From the NCBI GenBank assembly GCA_034509735.1, contig JACGWO010000006.1:11671001-11735000 (forward strand): a stretch of DNA of 64,000 bases, read 5' to 3'. The notes under the pieces are model-generated. The model was not told where the DNA came from, did not search any database, and saw only the letters and a program-made list of their open reading frames with translations. Origin of the DNA: Sesamum alatum. Taxonomy: Eukaryota; Streptophyta; Magnoliopsida; Lamiales; Pedaliaceae. Positions 33,630-46,729 of this stretch are shown in pieces (position 1 is the first letter of the stretch; each line of letters opens with the position of its first letter). Both the position numbers and the translations under genes were made by a program.

Positions 33630-36110
33630 GCCCCTCTCCAATAAAGGTGACATTTGAATTGAGTATCAACATGATCACCATTCTGTTCTTTGGTATTGGA
33701 TACCAGTCGTTCATAACCTGTGAATGGTTCATAGGTGATGATAAGGAATAGAAAGCTAAGACAGACGATCCTAAGGTCTAGCAATGGCGAAACTGTTGCT
33801 GCAAAGACTAAGGGCTAGTTAAGCTTAGTAGTGATCATGTTAAGATTGTGTCTGTGGGAATTATGTAGCCTAGCATGATCAAAATATGTTCCATTTATTG
33901 TTGGATAATTTTGGATACAATAATTTGATCGATAAAATTACTTTTGTTTGACAAAGAATGGCGATTCTTGTCTGCTAGGTTTGGTACATAAACACTTGAC
34001 ACTGTCCCATAACTAGATTATGAGTACTCAAAACAAATGACTAAAGTGGATAAAATCAAGATGAACTTACGGATTTGGCATTCATGGCTAAGTCAATTTC
34101 CTTTAGTTAAGGATAAGGAAGTTGGAAGATCCAAAGAGTCTAGCAATAGATGATTTGGATCTGCTAGCTTGCAAATTTTCTCTGGGGAGGAAAAGACTAA
34201 AGAGTCATTTTGTTAAACAAAGTGGGCTTGCCGATAGTCTATTGGATTGGATCCAAAAAGACTTCTATAGATTACTGAATACACAAGACCAAAAGAGGGT
34301 TCATAAGTCTAAGAACCCTTGGTAGGTTCGGGGAATTAGACTTGGAGTGGTGAACCAAACTGGTCACATTTTGATTAGATTAAGAGGGTGTGTATTTAGT
34401 GGTCGTGCCAATAGCCCATTAGATTGGATCCAAAAAGGATATCTATAAGGTTACTGAATACACAAGACTAAAAGAGGATTCACAAGTCTAAGAACCTTTG
34501 GTAGGTTCGGGGTATTAGACTTGGAGTGGTGAATCAAATTGGTTACCTGTTGATTAGATCTAGAGGACATGTATTCAGTGGGAGTTCTCGAATATCAGAA
34601 ATGAGAATGGAATTCTCAATCAGTGAAATTCTTCTGGAAGTGGCATGGTTAAATGATCTCTGATAAGGGAGAAAACGAATCCTATTGGACTTGGTTCACT
34701 CGGTTCATTGAAGTTACCTTAGCCTATCTAGACATAGACTTGAAAGTTGCTAGGTTGAGAAACATGCACTTTCTTAAAGTCATGATCTAGTTACATATTG
34801 GATATGGTTTGGAAAGCCTGTATCCTACAAAGTTCTTGAGTATGTGGGATGGTCCTGCATACGTCAAGGGACTAGTAGAAAGACAGACTAGACTCAGTGT
34901 CTGGTTTGTGCAGGTCTAGTGCAAAATAATGCAAACATCAGGTTATTTCCTACTGACTATATTCCAGTCATCCTAGGGATGACCAAAATACCTTAGATAC
35001 CTGATGGGTACAGGTTTTTTGGTTTGATCGGTCAATTGGAGCATGATTCAAAGGACATATGGAGAAGCAATGTTGGACATCAAGATTGGATCAATGGCTT
35101 GGAGCCATGGGATCTGTCTTGAAATTCAAACTAGGTTTGAGATTTCATGTAATTAGAAAATATTCATTTTAATGAACCCATACGATGTATGACTTGGTCA
35201 ATAACGAGCATTAGGGTCAGTGGGAGTGTAGTTGTGTTCCAAGTGTTAAGTGTGTAACGTCTTATTCATTTGGAATGAAATTAAGATCTTAGGAAACATT
35301 AGAAACACGAGTATTGTTCACACAATTCTCCATGAAAGGAATTGGATTCCCATTCATAAGGCCAAGCTGTCCAAAACTTAGTCACGATTGACTAATGGGG
35401 AAGCTTAGATTCTTTTTACATCCCCTACACCTTTGTCGTACGCAGCATGGGTATGTTGTTCAGTGCACAGGGCATGATGTTGTTTATGCATTGTACATAA
35501 CAATGGATATCGAGTGTGTACCGACGAGGCAATAGACAACAGTTGAGAATAGTCTTTAAGACCTGAATAAGGATTAGAGAAGTGTTCTCGATGCACGGGT
35601 TATGGAGAGTTGATTCTAGAAGGATATAGCGATACTAGCTTCTAGAATCATGTAAACAATATTTAGTCTCAATACCTATATATGCTTGGACTTAATGGTG
35701 AATGTGGTGGCTTGGAAATGTTCCAAGAAGGATTACATGATGTTTCACCATGAAAGTCGGAATATGAAGACTTTGGAAGTTGTTAATGAAAAGTGGTCCG
35801 GATGAAAATAGTGCCCATTGGATGGATATAGTGCCTAGCACGGCCGAGCCAGTAGTTGCCTTGGAGGTTGGCAACTGGGCTATGGTTAAAGACTGTTGGG
35901 CCTGAGATCTCATCACAAGATCCGTGGAAAATTCTTAGATAGCCACCATCTGCAGATAGCGATGGTAGGAAGAGGCGAGATACGGTTGGACCGTATTACC
36001 TCAGTAGAAAAATAGAGTAAACCCGCGAGACTGAGCCGGTATTGCAAATTACTCATTTTCAGAAGGTTCTGAGTTACATGAGTAATTGGCTTTGAGGCCA
36101 AGTGGGAAAT
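33630..36110 (+). pseudogene. Copia pol remnants (protease, integrase, RT/RNase H)
   Basis: The polyprotein is barely readable. NGETVAAKTKG and LSLV near 33785-33825 resemble the region after the protease active site. The stretch around 34060-34260 aligns loosely with the integrase zinc region (LEDPKSLAID...FVKQSG). At about 35445-35510, MLFSAQGMMLFMHCT in one frame and YAVQCTGHDVVYALYITM in another recall the RNase H-proximal SIMYAVQCTRPDV block. GVVPSTAEPVV-like residues follow near 35800. A purine tract AGTGGGAAAT abuts the 3' LTR. Stops occur throughout; the enzyme assignments rest on short motifs. Confidence 0.6.
34228..34575 (+). repeat. Tandem duplication (about 175 bp) within the copia remnant
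   Basis: The segment TTGGATTGGATCCAAAAAGA ... TGTGTATTTAGTGG (about 34231-34398) is repeated from about 34405 to 34570 with scattered changes. It lies in the integrase region and further disrupts the frame. Confidence 0.85.
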
Positions 36111-38290
36111 TGTTAGAATAGGTGATCAGAAAGCCAATTGAATTGGCGGTTTTGGGAACTATTCATCAATCTTTATAACAATAATATTATCCTGGTGAAT
36201 AGAGTAAGTATTCATCATTGGCACTGTGTTTTTTGTGCTTACTACTAACGTTGAACGGCGTTTCAACGTCACAACAATGGCCCACAGACCAATTGGATAA
36301 CCCATGTAGTTGGGCTGCGCATTGGATGACAGCTATGAAACCAACTTCTGAAGGTTGTTCTGAAACATTACAAGTCGAGGACCTCGAGACTGGGCATTGA
36401 GTATCCTATTGAGACTTGCACTAAGTATTGCATTCACTGGGTGAGTGTCGAGTTTCATCGACGACAAATGAAGGTCGTCTATGCAATTTTAGTGGGTTAG
36501 TTGACAATGTGGTTGACTGACTGAACTGACTCGCGGGAATCGTCATATGGAAACCTTGGAGGCTTGGTCGGTATGACTCGAATTCCCAATTTTGATAGTA
36601 CGGGATTAGTTCTCGGACTTGAGGAATCATGGTAGTCACGTGCATGCGAACATTGTATCTTGGATCTGGCGAGAGGTGATCATTATGTAAGATGGTCATT
36701 ATAAGCCTTGTCCAGTGCAGTTGGAGTATGTAGCGAGGACGGTGGATTCCAAGATAGGATCTGTCCCCCATCAGTATATGACAGTGATTTCTCCTATGCA
36801 CTCTGAGATGGTTTAGACTCTGAAAGTCTATGGCCATAGCAATTGATTGAGTAGGAAAGGGTTTCCTACGTCGATCGATAGAGTAAACGCATCTCGAGTA
36901 TTAAGCATAGACGCTAGGCAAGGATGGGAACCGACGCCCAATTTCATACTCTAGACTAAGCCTGGGAGATGGTCTACAGTAGGACCGTACCCGTATGGAA
37001 TCGGCGCCTAAATTTTCACACCAACATTCACCTAGTCTCTAGTGTCATGGACCGTTGCTAGACGGCCACCCATGGTGACGGGCTCCTATTGGACACGAGC
37101 CCAAGTCTAGCTGAGGGTGAACCTAAAGGGTCACACACAAATCACCGAGGAGGTGAAGGAATTGACTTGGAGTCAATTTTAGAGGATGATAAGTAATTAG
37201 ATTACTTATGGGATTGTCCATTAGATGGACGGGCCCATATTGTATCGGGCCCTCATTTTATCGATTAAGTAGAGAATCAAAACTTGGATATTTTAGTTGG
37301 ATTAAAAGTACAATGGGAATTATTTAATTGGATCATGAATTATATAGGATTTAATTCTTGGGCTTATTGTAATTGGATTACAATAAAATCCGGTCCATTA
37401 AATCTTGGCCCAAGAGAGGTGTTAATTCCACTTTTGGAATTAGAAGAAGTTGGACTTCTTCTAAAAGGGGATAGCCAAAAATTACTTCTTTTAGAAGTAC
37501 TAAAATCGTCCATGAAGGCCTTTGATGACAAGTTGACTTGTCTCTTTTGGAAAGAGACAAATCAATTCCAATCAAGCCTCTTTCACTTGGTATGATTAAA
37601 TCAAACCTTATGAAATAGTAGGCTTGATTGATGATTAATGGGGATTGATTGGAATGTATCTTGACATCCTTGGATGAACCTAGACGTATTTCAATAATCA
37701 CATTAATAAAGTATATGCATGTGTATATACTATCATAAAAAACAAGAGTTTTATCATTCATCTTTTTCTAGGAAAAAGATGAACACTCTCTCTAGCCATT
37801 TTCGGCCCCTCTCTCTCTACTCTCTAAATTCTCTTTGTTGCTTCATTGATCTAGGATCAATTGAAGAACAAAGTAAGATCAAGAACGAACACTAATTTGA
37901 TAGTGTAATCCCTTATTCGATTTCATCCTCTAGATCCGTTTTTCTCTAGCAAGAAAAATGAGATCTCTTCCGGTGTGGTGTGGACTATATTAGAGAGTCT
38001 CTACATTAAGGCCTCGCGTGGATGAACGTTGGGAGGAATCAACGCGTGTAGCCGATCAAAATACAACATTGAGAAAGGTATTCTGATTTACATTTATGCT
38101 CTCGGCTTCTTCTTTATTCTATAGCCACGAATGCTTTTTTATTTTATATGTTTATATTCTGCTTTTATACACGATAGCCCGGGAACGTTCAAGGATAAAC
38201 CCCTTGAACGGGATTTAAATTCTTTTATTCCAAACGTTTTTATCTCCACCGTGCTTCCGTCGCGTTCCCGGGCCAATCCGCTTTCCTTCA
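36111..38290 (+). repeat. 3' LTR of the copia element (about 2.18 kb)
   Basis: It begins TGTTAGAATAGGTGATCAG right after a polypurine tract. It is homologous, in opposite orientation, to 40105-48420 once the LINE and MULE there are removed. Homology ends at ...CGTTCCCGGGCCAA...CTTTCCTTCA (38290). The length is large for a copia LTR. The frames inside it (e.g. 36421-36837 and 37378-37761 minus) show no known domain. Confidence 0.8.
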
Positions 38291-38839
38291 ATCAAAATAA
38301 AAAGATCTCCAGCAAATTCTCAAAAATCCGGCTGGAATCTGCATTTTACTCAGCAAGTAACAGATTTTCAGAGAACATAGGTTGACCTAGAAAGACTGAG
38401 TATAATAGTCATATCTCAGTCGATATTTATCCAAATCACGAACGATTTTTCGAAAAGATAGTTGCCTCTTGTAGATTTTCAATGGCATATGGTGCTCTGT
38501 AACTGCCCTCCGAATCCAGCTCCACGATCGTCCATAAAATGACCCTTTGTGCAGTCATTTTCCAAATAACATTCTTATATCTCACATTACACTCTCACTA
38601 ACTTTCTTTCCACTCTTTAGCTATTTCAAGCACACTATATACGATTTTCATCACTTTACTATCATTCTTTACCATTACTCATATGGATTAAAGTTTCCCG
38701 CTGTTTTATTTAATAAGAACATTAATGACTTAAGCATCAAAGTGCTAACCCCTCTTTGCAGGTTAGTCCCCCTTTATCTTGGGATTTTTGTGAAGATCCC
38801 TCGACTTTTTGTGGTGTTGTTGGACATCGGTACACATCA
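38291..38839 (+). repeat. Partial 5' LTR of a second gypsy element
   Basis: It ends GGTACACATCA and is followed at once by TTGGCACTGTCTCTGGGAA, a degenerate Tat-type primer-site junction. Its left part is cut at the end of the copia LTR, so the LTR start is not in the expected place. Confidence 0.6.
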
Positions 38840-39229
38840 TTGGCACTGTCTCTGGGAACACGTAAGCTTTTGACGTGAGAAATGGCGAGTTAAGATAACG
38901 GTGGTGATAATGGATCCTTTGAGTGAAACACCTCCCTCGCTATTGCAGTAGGTACGGTTGTTCCACCTTAGGAACAAGCACTTGAAGGACTCAATGTCCC
39001 AGCTCCCGCCTTCTACTCGGCAGCCCTGCCTACTACCACCAACCTGCTCTTCTGGAGTAGCTTCCGCCAGTTCATTATGGAGACCATCAACTCTACCCTA
39101 CGAGGATCCCAAACCAACAGAGCAGGACAACCCTCTCAGCAGGAAAGAGCTCCTGACGAGCATGGAGCTGATTCACAATTCCTGCTGCACTGTAGCAGAA
39201 AGGACCTATACCGGCTAACCCCGCCAACA

Positions 39230-39690
39230 AGGAGGCAACACCCTAGAGCTTCCTGAGTATTGGCCTTCCCTCAAGAAGGAAGTGGTGGAACTCTGGCCGG
39301 AGGTAAGAAGGAGGGCTTGCCTACTGAGCGAGGCATTCCCTTCCGCGTCGATATCATGGCAGAGAACTCCCCGCTCACTTGACGACACCTCACACCTACC
39401 TGCTTACAACGGCACTACCGACCCTACTGAGCACATGCTAAATTCAAAAATGCAGGCCCTACTGCATAGGTATACGGATGATATTAAATTTCGTGTTTTT
39501 CTTACTACACTAACCGATTATGTTCAACAATCGCTCGACCAGCTTCCATCTGGGCTAGTGAGATCTTTGCAAAATTTAGTTCCCTTTTCCTATACCATTT
39601 TTCTAGTAGCAAGAAGCATAAAAAATCAGCTATCAGACTTTTTGGAGTCAAGCATGAGGAAAAAGAGACATTAAGAGCATAAGTCCACTG
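39230..39690 (+). pseudogene. Gypsy gag fragment
   Basis: A frame open from 39282 reads PAYNGTTDPTEHMLNSKMQA, LLHRYTDDIKFRVFLTTL, QSLDQLPSGLVRSLQNL and SIKNQLSDFLESSMRKKRH. This matches the order of the plant gypsy gag core (YDGTTDP..H, a conserved F-L region, LP.GSI..F, then a Lys-rich end). No reverse transcriptase or integrase follows; instead the coding sense switches to the opposite strand. The start of gag is probably near 38881, broken by stops. Confidence 0.78.
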
Positions 39691-40104
39691 CTTTAACAAT
39701 GCTACCCTGGAAGTTCGAATCACCTTATTCCTTACTTGCTCCGTCTGTAGAATAGCCTGCTCCAGGCGGACATGCAGCTTGGTTACCTCATCCCTCAAAT
39801 AACGGATGCTAGTAGTGTCCTCCACATGGTGCTGGTCCCTCTGCTTCACTGCTTCCCTTTGCCGGCGGTTGGACTCCTTAGCTCCTCTACCCTTTTAAGA
39901 GATTTCTCAAACAATGGGCCTCCCGGCTCAAACCAGCTAAACAAGTTGCCTCCCAACACAAATGACTACACACCAAACAAAGTCACTCAAGTCAATAATT
40001 ATTACTTTTAATTATTGTTAATCTACTTTGTGCAGGCAAGTACTTTGTCTCTGGCCAGGTTGTCCATATAAGTCCTATCAATGAGTGGCCTATCCCCCTT
40101 TAGG
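39690..40104 (-). pseudogene. C-terminal part of a gypsy antisense ORF (coiled coil)
   Basis: On the minus strand 39505-39849 encodes IRYLRDEVTKLHVRLEQAIL and TEQVRNKVI, a charged, heptad-like segment. I read it as the C-terminal part of the antisense protein whose N-terminal part lies at 48430-49445 and which is separated from it by the solo LTR insertion. Antisense ORFs are known in Tat-lineage gypsy elements. The linkage is inference from order, strand and context. Confidence 0.45.
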
Positions 40105-40780
40105 TGAAGGGAGTAGATCCGTCCGGGAGCGCGGCAGAAGCGCGAAGAATTATTTTCAAATAAAATGTAAATCACATAGAATATTTGATTCAAGGGGTGT
40201 ACCCTTAGATACTCCCAGGCATTCGATGTAGAATGTGCAAATATATATAACTCTTGACACATAGAGCACATAGAAAAACAAAACGAGAACGACATAAAAT
40301 AAATGGTACATTACCCTTGTAGTTTTCTTCTCGTCGAACGGGTACATACTTTGCTCCTCTCCTCAAACTTCAACCATTTTCACGAAAGGCTTCAACGCAG
40401 AAGACCTTCCAAAGATATCCACACCACACCAGGAGAGAGCTTCGATTTCTTTGCTAGAAGTAATAAAGACTTTGGAAGATGAAGACCAAAAGGAATAACA
40501 CTATCAATTAGTGTATCCTTTTGTCTAGCTTTGTTCTTCAACTGATCCTAGATCAATGAAGAAGCAAAGAGGGATGAGAGTGAAGAGAGAGGTGCGGCCG
40601 ATTCTCCTATAGAGAAGAGAACAAGTATTTTCTTTTTCTAGAAAATGAATAATGAGAATGCTTGATAGGTTAGGTCATGTATATACATATATATATACAT
40701 AATTAATGGGACTATGGAGCACGAGTACAAAAACTCTCTCTCTCTCTTAGAACTCTCTCTCAGGTTGGGCTCTTGTACCC

Positions 40781-41760
40781 ATGACTGATCAGGCGCCGCC
40801 GACCGTCGCTCCATGGCCGCCGAATCCTCCAGAACGACGGAATACCTTTTTAGAAACCCTTACGAACGAAGCTCCGCTATCCCCTCAAGCATCAAAGAAG
40901 ATTTTCGCTGAAGGGGAGGAATATTTTGGCCAACGCGGTCTCTATAGAGGGGGCCGTGCCATTAACTTCTCAATGGCAGAGACGAAGAAATTAGCGGAAC
41001 ACCTCAAATTCGCGTTGGTCAGCAAGTTCTCTCATGCATATCCCAACATGCAGGCCATAAGGGCATACCTAGCGAGGTTGGGTTTGCGAGGGGCGTACAC
41101 AGTCGGAGTCATCAACATCAAGCACATTATCGTTAAACTGGGTAATGAGGAGGATTTTTTGCGGCTGTGGCTGCGGCAGATTTTATACGTCGAAGGTTTC
41201 CCCATGCGAATCTTCAAGTGGACCCCAAATTTCAACCTAGAATCGAGTCGTCCATAGCACCAGTGTGGATACGACTGCCGGAGTTACCGATACATCTGTT
41301 CAAAAGAAAGCGCTATTCGGGATAGCAAGTCTAGTAGGGACGCCTCTGAAAATGGATGAAGCGACGTCGAACTGGATACATCCTAGTGTCGCGAGGGTTT
41401 GTGTGGAAGTGGATCTAATGAAAGAGCGAACGTCTGCTGTGTGGATTGGAACTGAGGGGACCTACATCCCCCAATCGGTAATTTATGAAAAATGCCCCAA
41501 ATATTGCACAAGGTGTCGGCACCTTGGTCATGCGTTGGAGGAATGCCGTGAAGGAAAGGAAAAACTAGCATCTAACGGCCTGACGACACAACAAGACTTG
41601 AGGGTTCTACTGAATAAGAAACGTACAAATGATAATGTCGGGGAGTGGTTGAACAGCCTTCCCTGGACGGAGCAACAAAACAACCAACAAACCTTGGTGA
41701 TGGTGGATTGCACGCTGGTGCATTCGAGGCACCTGCTGACATGAGAGCTGGCTAGCCACA
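40781..41760 (+). pseudogene. LINE ORF1 (DUF4283 domain and zinc knuckle), frameshifted
   Basis: The frame from ATG 40781 runs 158 codons to a stop at 41257: a Pro-rich start (APPTVAPWPPNPPER), then the DUF4283-type fold (KFSHAYPNMQAIRAYLARLG, IIVKLGNEEDFLRLW). The conserved continuation PVWIRLPELPIHLF is in another frame around 41258-41300, then ALFGIASLVGTPLKMDEATS and a CCHC knuckle CTRCRHLGHALEEC (about 41508-41549) with all four ligands. Plant LINE ORF1 proteins bind element RNA. At least one frameshift near 41245 breaks the gene; past about 41610 the similarity fades. Confidence 0.88.
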
Positions 41761-42170
41761 CTTTCCAACGGCGGGTCAGGCCAACAACCACCATGTGGAC
41801 ACCATGCCAGGCTTGGAGACCGTTGAGGCCGCAGAGGTGAGACCGCAGAAGAGGGGGGATCCGGAGGCATTGGATGAGGCTGAAACTAATCCCATTAAAA
41901 CGATCTGCGTGTTTGTGCCAAACACAGACAGCGTGCAAAGCAGTCCGACTGATAACACCCGAGAGCAACAGACATCGTCAGGGCATCAAGCATTGAGCCA
42001 TCCCTGAATACTCTGGCCGATGATGAGGTTTTCGTGGAAGCTAAAGTCCGAGGGCGGCATCGAGAGGTAATTCGGAGGGGGGGGGGGGGAGGAGACAAGA
42101 GTGCATCGTGACATGGAGTCATGCTTGACACAGATTCATGCCCATGTCAACTCATTATCAGACCAATTTT

Positions 42171-45100
42171 GATGATGAATGCAGTTATTTGGAACACCCG
42201 ATGAGTGGGAAATAAACAGAAAATAGTCCGTAATATGCAAAAAACTAAAAAGTTAAACGTGATGGGTATCATTGATCCGATACAGCGGTGGGATGACCAT
42301 TCCATTTGTCGCCACCTTGGTTTTTCTACCGTTATACGGAATTGTAATAATCAAATTTGGTGTTTGCTAGATGACTCCATAGGTTGTGAAGTGGTGCATG
42401 ATAGTGATTAGCTGTTGCACCTTAAGCTAGAAAGTGGCATTTAGGCCGGAGCCGATTTACTGCATGCTGGTTTACGGGAAATGTGATAAGCGAACCAGGC
42501 GTAGCATTTGGGATTTCATGCGAGTGATCAGCGAGCATAGCACTCCACGGTTCATTGGAGGTGACTTTAACACTATTGCCTCCGCAACAGAGCGATCGGA
42601 TGGACTACTTCCAGCGAATCATTCAATTGAGGAATTTAGTGAGGTAATCTTTGACTGTGGCCTAATTGATGTGGGTTTCGAGGGCGCCAGATTCACATGG
42701 ACCGACCATACGATTTGGGAGCGGTTGGATCGAGTTTTGTTCTCCAGAGAGTGGGTGGATGCTCTACCAAACACCATAGTGCAGCATTTACCTCGAGCCT
42801 CATCGGACCACTGCCCTCTATATATTCAGGTTCGACCCCCAGCCCCCGGCGGCCCGTCGTCTTTCCATTTTCAGAATATGTGGTGCTGGCACCCGGCCTT
42901 TTTGGAGATGGTTGCCACAGCTTGGGGCGAGCAAGCCGAGGGGAGAGGAATGGTGCACCTCACAATAAAGCTAAAACGACTTAAACAGAAATTGAAAATA
43001 TGGCACAAGGAGGTGTTCGGCAACATCTTTGAGAACTTACGGGCAGTGGAGGAGGAGGTTCGTCAAGCAGAACAACATTATGATGCTGACCCAACAGATT
43101 CTAATTTGTTGGAGATGAATAGGCTCACAGCTTTAATGCAGCAAGCCATCTCAGTGGAAGAGGACTATTGGAGGCAAAAGATGGTGTGTAAGTGGTTAAG
43201 TGAAGGAGACCGAAACACGAAATATTTTCACTCTTTGGTCAAAAAGAAAAGGACTAGAACACTGATTTCTTCGATCCACCATGATGGCCGCCTGGTTACA
43301 GCCCGGGAAGAGATCACGGCCTCGGCGGTTTCCTTATTCCGATCTCTTCTGACGTCGGATCCCCTCCCGTCGGTGGAACAAGAGTTGCTACATATCCCTA
43401 GACCGATCACAGTAGAGCATGAGGCACTGTTATGTAAAACTCCAACTATGGAAGAGATGGGTGAGGTAGTTGCTGCAATGGCTCCTGAAAGTGCAGCTAG
43501 GCTCAGAAATGTTGGGAGGTGGTTAAGGAAGATGTGCTCGACGCCGTGCTGGATTTTTTCAGTGGCACGGCGTTGCCAGTAAGCTTCACGGCGACCTCGT
43601 TGGTGCTAATTCCAAAAGTCAAGAATCTCTCGCAGTGGGCGGAGTATCGCCCGATCAGTTTGTGCAACACAACGAACAAGATTTTATCCAAACTGCTAGG
43701 GGAACGACTGAAGGGTGTACTTCTGATGCTAGTTACGCCGAATCAGAGCGGTTTTGTGCTCTCACGGCAGATAGGAGATAATATTTTACTTTCCTAGGAG
43801 CTTATGCACTCACTCACGACAAATCGTAAGACCTGGAACTTGGCTCTTAAATTGGACATGGAAAAAGCGTATGATCGCGTTGACTGGGGTTTCTTGGAGG
43901 GGGTATTATCGAAGCTTGGATTTCTGCCACTTTGGCTACTCTTCATTCGGAATTGCGTTCGTAATTGTTGGTTTTCCGTTATCATCAACGGGGCGTTCAA
44001 CGACATTTTCAAATCCACAAGGGCGTTACGCTAAGGTGATCCTCTGTCACCGACTTTATTCGTTTTAGCCTCGGAATCCTTGTCAAGGAGCCTCAATCGT
44101 ATGTTTGAGGCTAACAAAGCGCTTGCCTACACGGGTAGTGAAAGGGTCTCACATCTAGCCTACGTCGATGATCTGCTAATTTTCACCAACGCCTGAGAAA
44201 GGATGTTGCACAAAATCATGAGTTTCCTTGCAACATTTGAAGCGACCTCGGGCCAGAAAATTAATAGAGCGAAAAGCGCTTTTTTGGTGGCACCTCACAC
44301 GCCAATGCTGGTGAAGAATAGAATCAAACGTATCACAGGATTCACGCTAAAGTCCTTCCCGATCATGTACTTGGGGGCTCCCCTATATGTCGACCGTCGA
44401 AAGCGTGAACTCTTCCAGTCATTGCTAGACTCTATGGCAGGGAAGATAGGGGGTTGGGAAAATAAGATGCTATCGTACACGGGTGATTACAACTAATTAA
44501 GTCAGTGCTGCTTGCTATGCCGATTCACTTAATATATGTGCTTAAACCACCGAAAGAAGTTTTAGTACGGGTGGAGAGGATGCTCAACAAGTTTTTCTGG
44601 GGTTCTACAGGGGGTGAGTAAACGCATACATTGGGCAGCTTGGGAACGTATGTGTTTCCCTTTTGATGAGGGTGGGCTTGGAGTGCGGCGACTAACGGAC
44701 ATGGTGGATGCATTCTCGCAGAAATTATGGTGGCGCTACAGGACGAGCTCCTCCTTATGGGTTGTTTTCTTCAAAAGAAAGTATTGCAAACGTTCTTGTC
44801 CGACGTCCACTCGTATATTTACAATGGGGTCGCTGCAATGGCGTCGAATGAAAAGAATTCAACCGACCACGGAGCCATATATTGTGTGGGCGCTAGGAGA
44901 AGGGAATTTGTGTTTTTGGAATGACAATTGGCTAGGAGAAGGGGCACTAGCGGAAATGATATAACCACCTATGTCGTCACACGAGCGAGTCTCAGATTTT
45001 TGGACGGAGGGAAAATGGGACCGAACGAAACTGGAGCAGGTTGTTCCAATGCGCATCTTAAATCTGATCTTGGGCGTCCCTTTCGACGAGGGTTCAAGGG

Positions 45101-46211
45101 ACCAGCCATGGTGGAAGGGAAGCCAATCTAGTTATTTCAGCATCAAGGCAGTTTGTGCAGGTATCCGTGCGCGGGCGGTTAAGCGGCAGCTACTGGAGGA
45201 TGTTTGGCATTGCACCATACCTCCCGCCGCGTCAGTTTTTTGCTGGAGGCTACTGCACAGCTTCTTACCAGTCGATGAGAGGTTGCAGGCCAAGGGATTG
45301 CCCCTCCCATCCAAGTGTGTCTGCTGCGGGACCGAGGGGCATTTAGAATCTATTTCCCACATGTTCCTGCAAAATCAGAGGGTGCAGGGGGTGTGGACGT
45401 ATTTTGCTGAGAAGTTATGAGTCACGCTACCGCATACGGAACATGTTTCAATGATGCTTCATTCCTGGATCTTGTCATCTCCGTTTGTGAAAACGGGGCA
45501 CGGTAGGATCCTAATCCCAGTCCTAATTCTGTGGCTATCGTGGAAGGGCAGGAATGAAGTCAAGCATCAGGATGCTAGCTTCTCTACGTACCGCCTAATT
45601 CGCCAAGTTCGGATGCACTTGGATCGTTTATATCATGCCGGCCTTTTGCAGTGAGATCATTACAAAGGGGACCTCACGGCAACAAGAGCGTTGGGGTATA
45701 GCTTTATCAGGTCGTAGCCACCTATCCTAAAGCTCATTCGTTAGCTCTCCCCAAATGAGGGGTGGTGGGAGCTGAATTGCGATGGGGCCTCCAAAGGCAA
45801 TCCGGGCATTGTTGGCGCTGTAGGTGTGATAAGAGACCCCAGTTCTTAGACGTGAAGACCAATACTTTTGCTGAACTTTTCGCAGTTGTTAGGGGCTTGG
45901 AGCTAGCAGTGGCGCACCAGTTACATAATCTGTGGGCCGAAATTGATGCTACGGTTGTGCTGAGCATCATCAAGAAGGAGGAGAGGCATTGGACCTTTCA
46001 GGGTCTCCTCACCCGTCTACGGAAATTGAGGAAGGAGCTTTGTATTAAATTCTCACATATCTACAGAGAAGCTAATTCGACGGCCGATTACTTGGCCAAT
46101 CAGGCTTGTGAACGGAGGAACTCGGAGATCGTCTACGACGCACAGGGGCAGCTAGCTCGCTACTTAAAGACATACATTCTCTTCCCTTGTTTTCGATACA
46201 AGGGATGCTAG
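42171..46211 (+). pseudogene. LINE ORF2 (endonuclease, reverse transcriptase, RNase H), multiply broken
   Basis: Domains in order: an apurinic-type endonuclease, with FIGGDFNTI (about 42551-42577), ARFTWTDHTIWERLDRVLFS and SSDHCPLYI; reverse transcriptase, with YRPISLCNTTNKILSKLL, LKLDMEKAYDRVDW, GDPLSPTLF and the catalytic YVDD (44161-44172); a zinc-binding zf-RVT region, VFCWRLLHSFLPVDERL...CVCCG; and RNase H, with LNCDGASKGNPG-like residues spread over frames, then NTFAELFAVVRGLELA and YREANSTADYLANQA. Stops or frame changes occur near 42210, 42410, 43580, 43797, 44034, 44196, 44494 and 45418. The intact protein nicks the target and copies the element RNA onto it. Confidence 0.92.
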
Positions 46212-46729
46212 GGTCTTTGTTTCGTAAGATTAGTTAGGCATTTTTTGTAAAGGGAGTAAGTACTCCTCGTTTACTGACTTATAAATTGTACAAGACATTA
46301 TATTTTTTCTCGATTGAGATAATAAACCAGTAGGGGTCTACGCCAAACCCCCCCACCATGACACCGGCGGCTTCTACCAAAAAAAAAAAAAAAACAAAAC
46401 ATAGGACTATGGAAATGTGTCTAGATACATCCAAGATATGTATAGGTTCATTTTCAATCAACCATCAATCAAGCACCTAATCACAAGGTATGATCAAATC
46501 ATACCATGTGAGGAAACCCTAATCAAGGTTGACTTATTCATTTCCAAAAAGGAACAAATATGTTCTTCCAAAGAACCCTCATGGCCGATTTTTATGCTCT
46601 TTTCAAGAGCTAAAAGTTGGCCATCCCATTATGAGAAGAGTCCAACTCCCCCCCTTCCAAAATTGGAAGTCAACTTGTCCCTTGGGCTATTTTAATGAAT
46701 CGGGCCTTATTTTAATCCAATTGAATTAA

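Larger units (their letters stand above)
40719..46403 (+). mobile_element. L1-like LINE, near full length, degraded
   Basis: A 10-bp direct repeat GGACTATGGA flanks it (40709-40718 and 46404-46413). The 3' end is a run of 17 A plus a few bases (about 46380-46403). ORF1 (40781-41760) and ORF2 (42171-46211) are in the expected order and sense. The clear duplication and tail point to insertion by target-primed reverse transcription. Several frameshifts and stops in both ORFs make it inactive. It interrupts the solo copia LTR. Confidence 0.95.

Noticed and set aside
37284..37761. Overlapping frames in the copia LTR
   Set aside because: They are in a non-coding LTR and are not maintained in the homologous inverted LTR.
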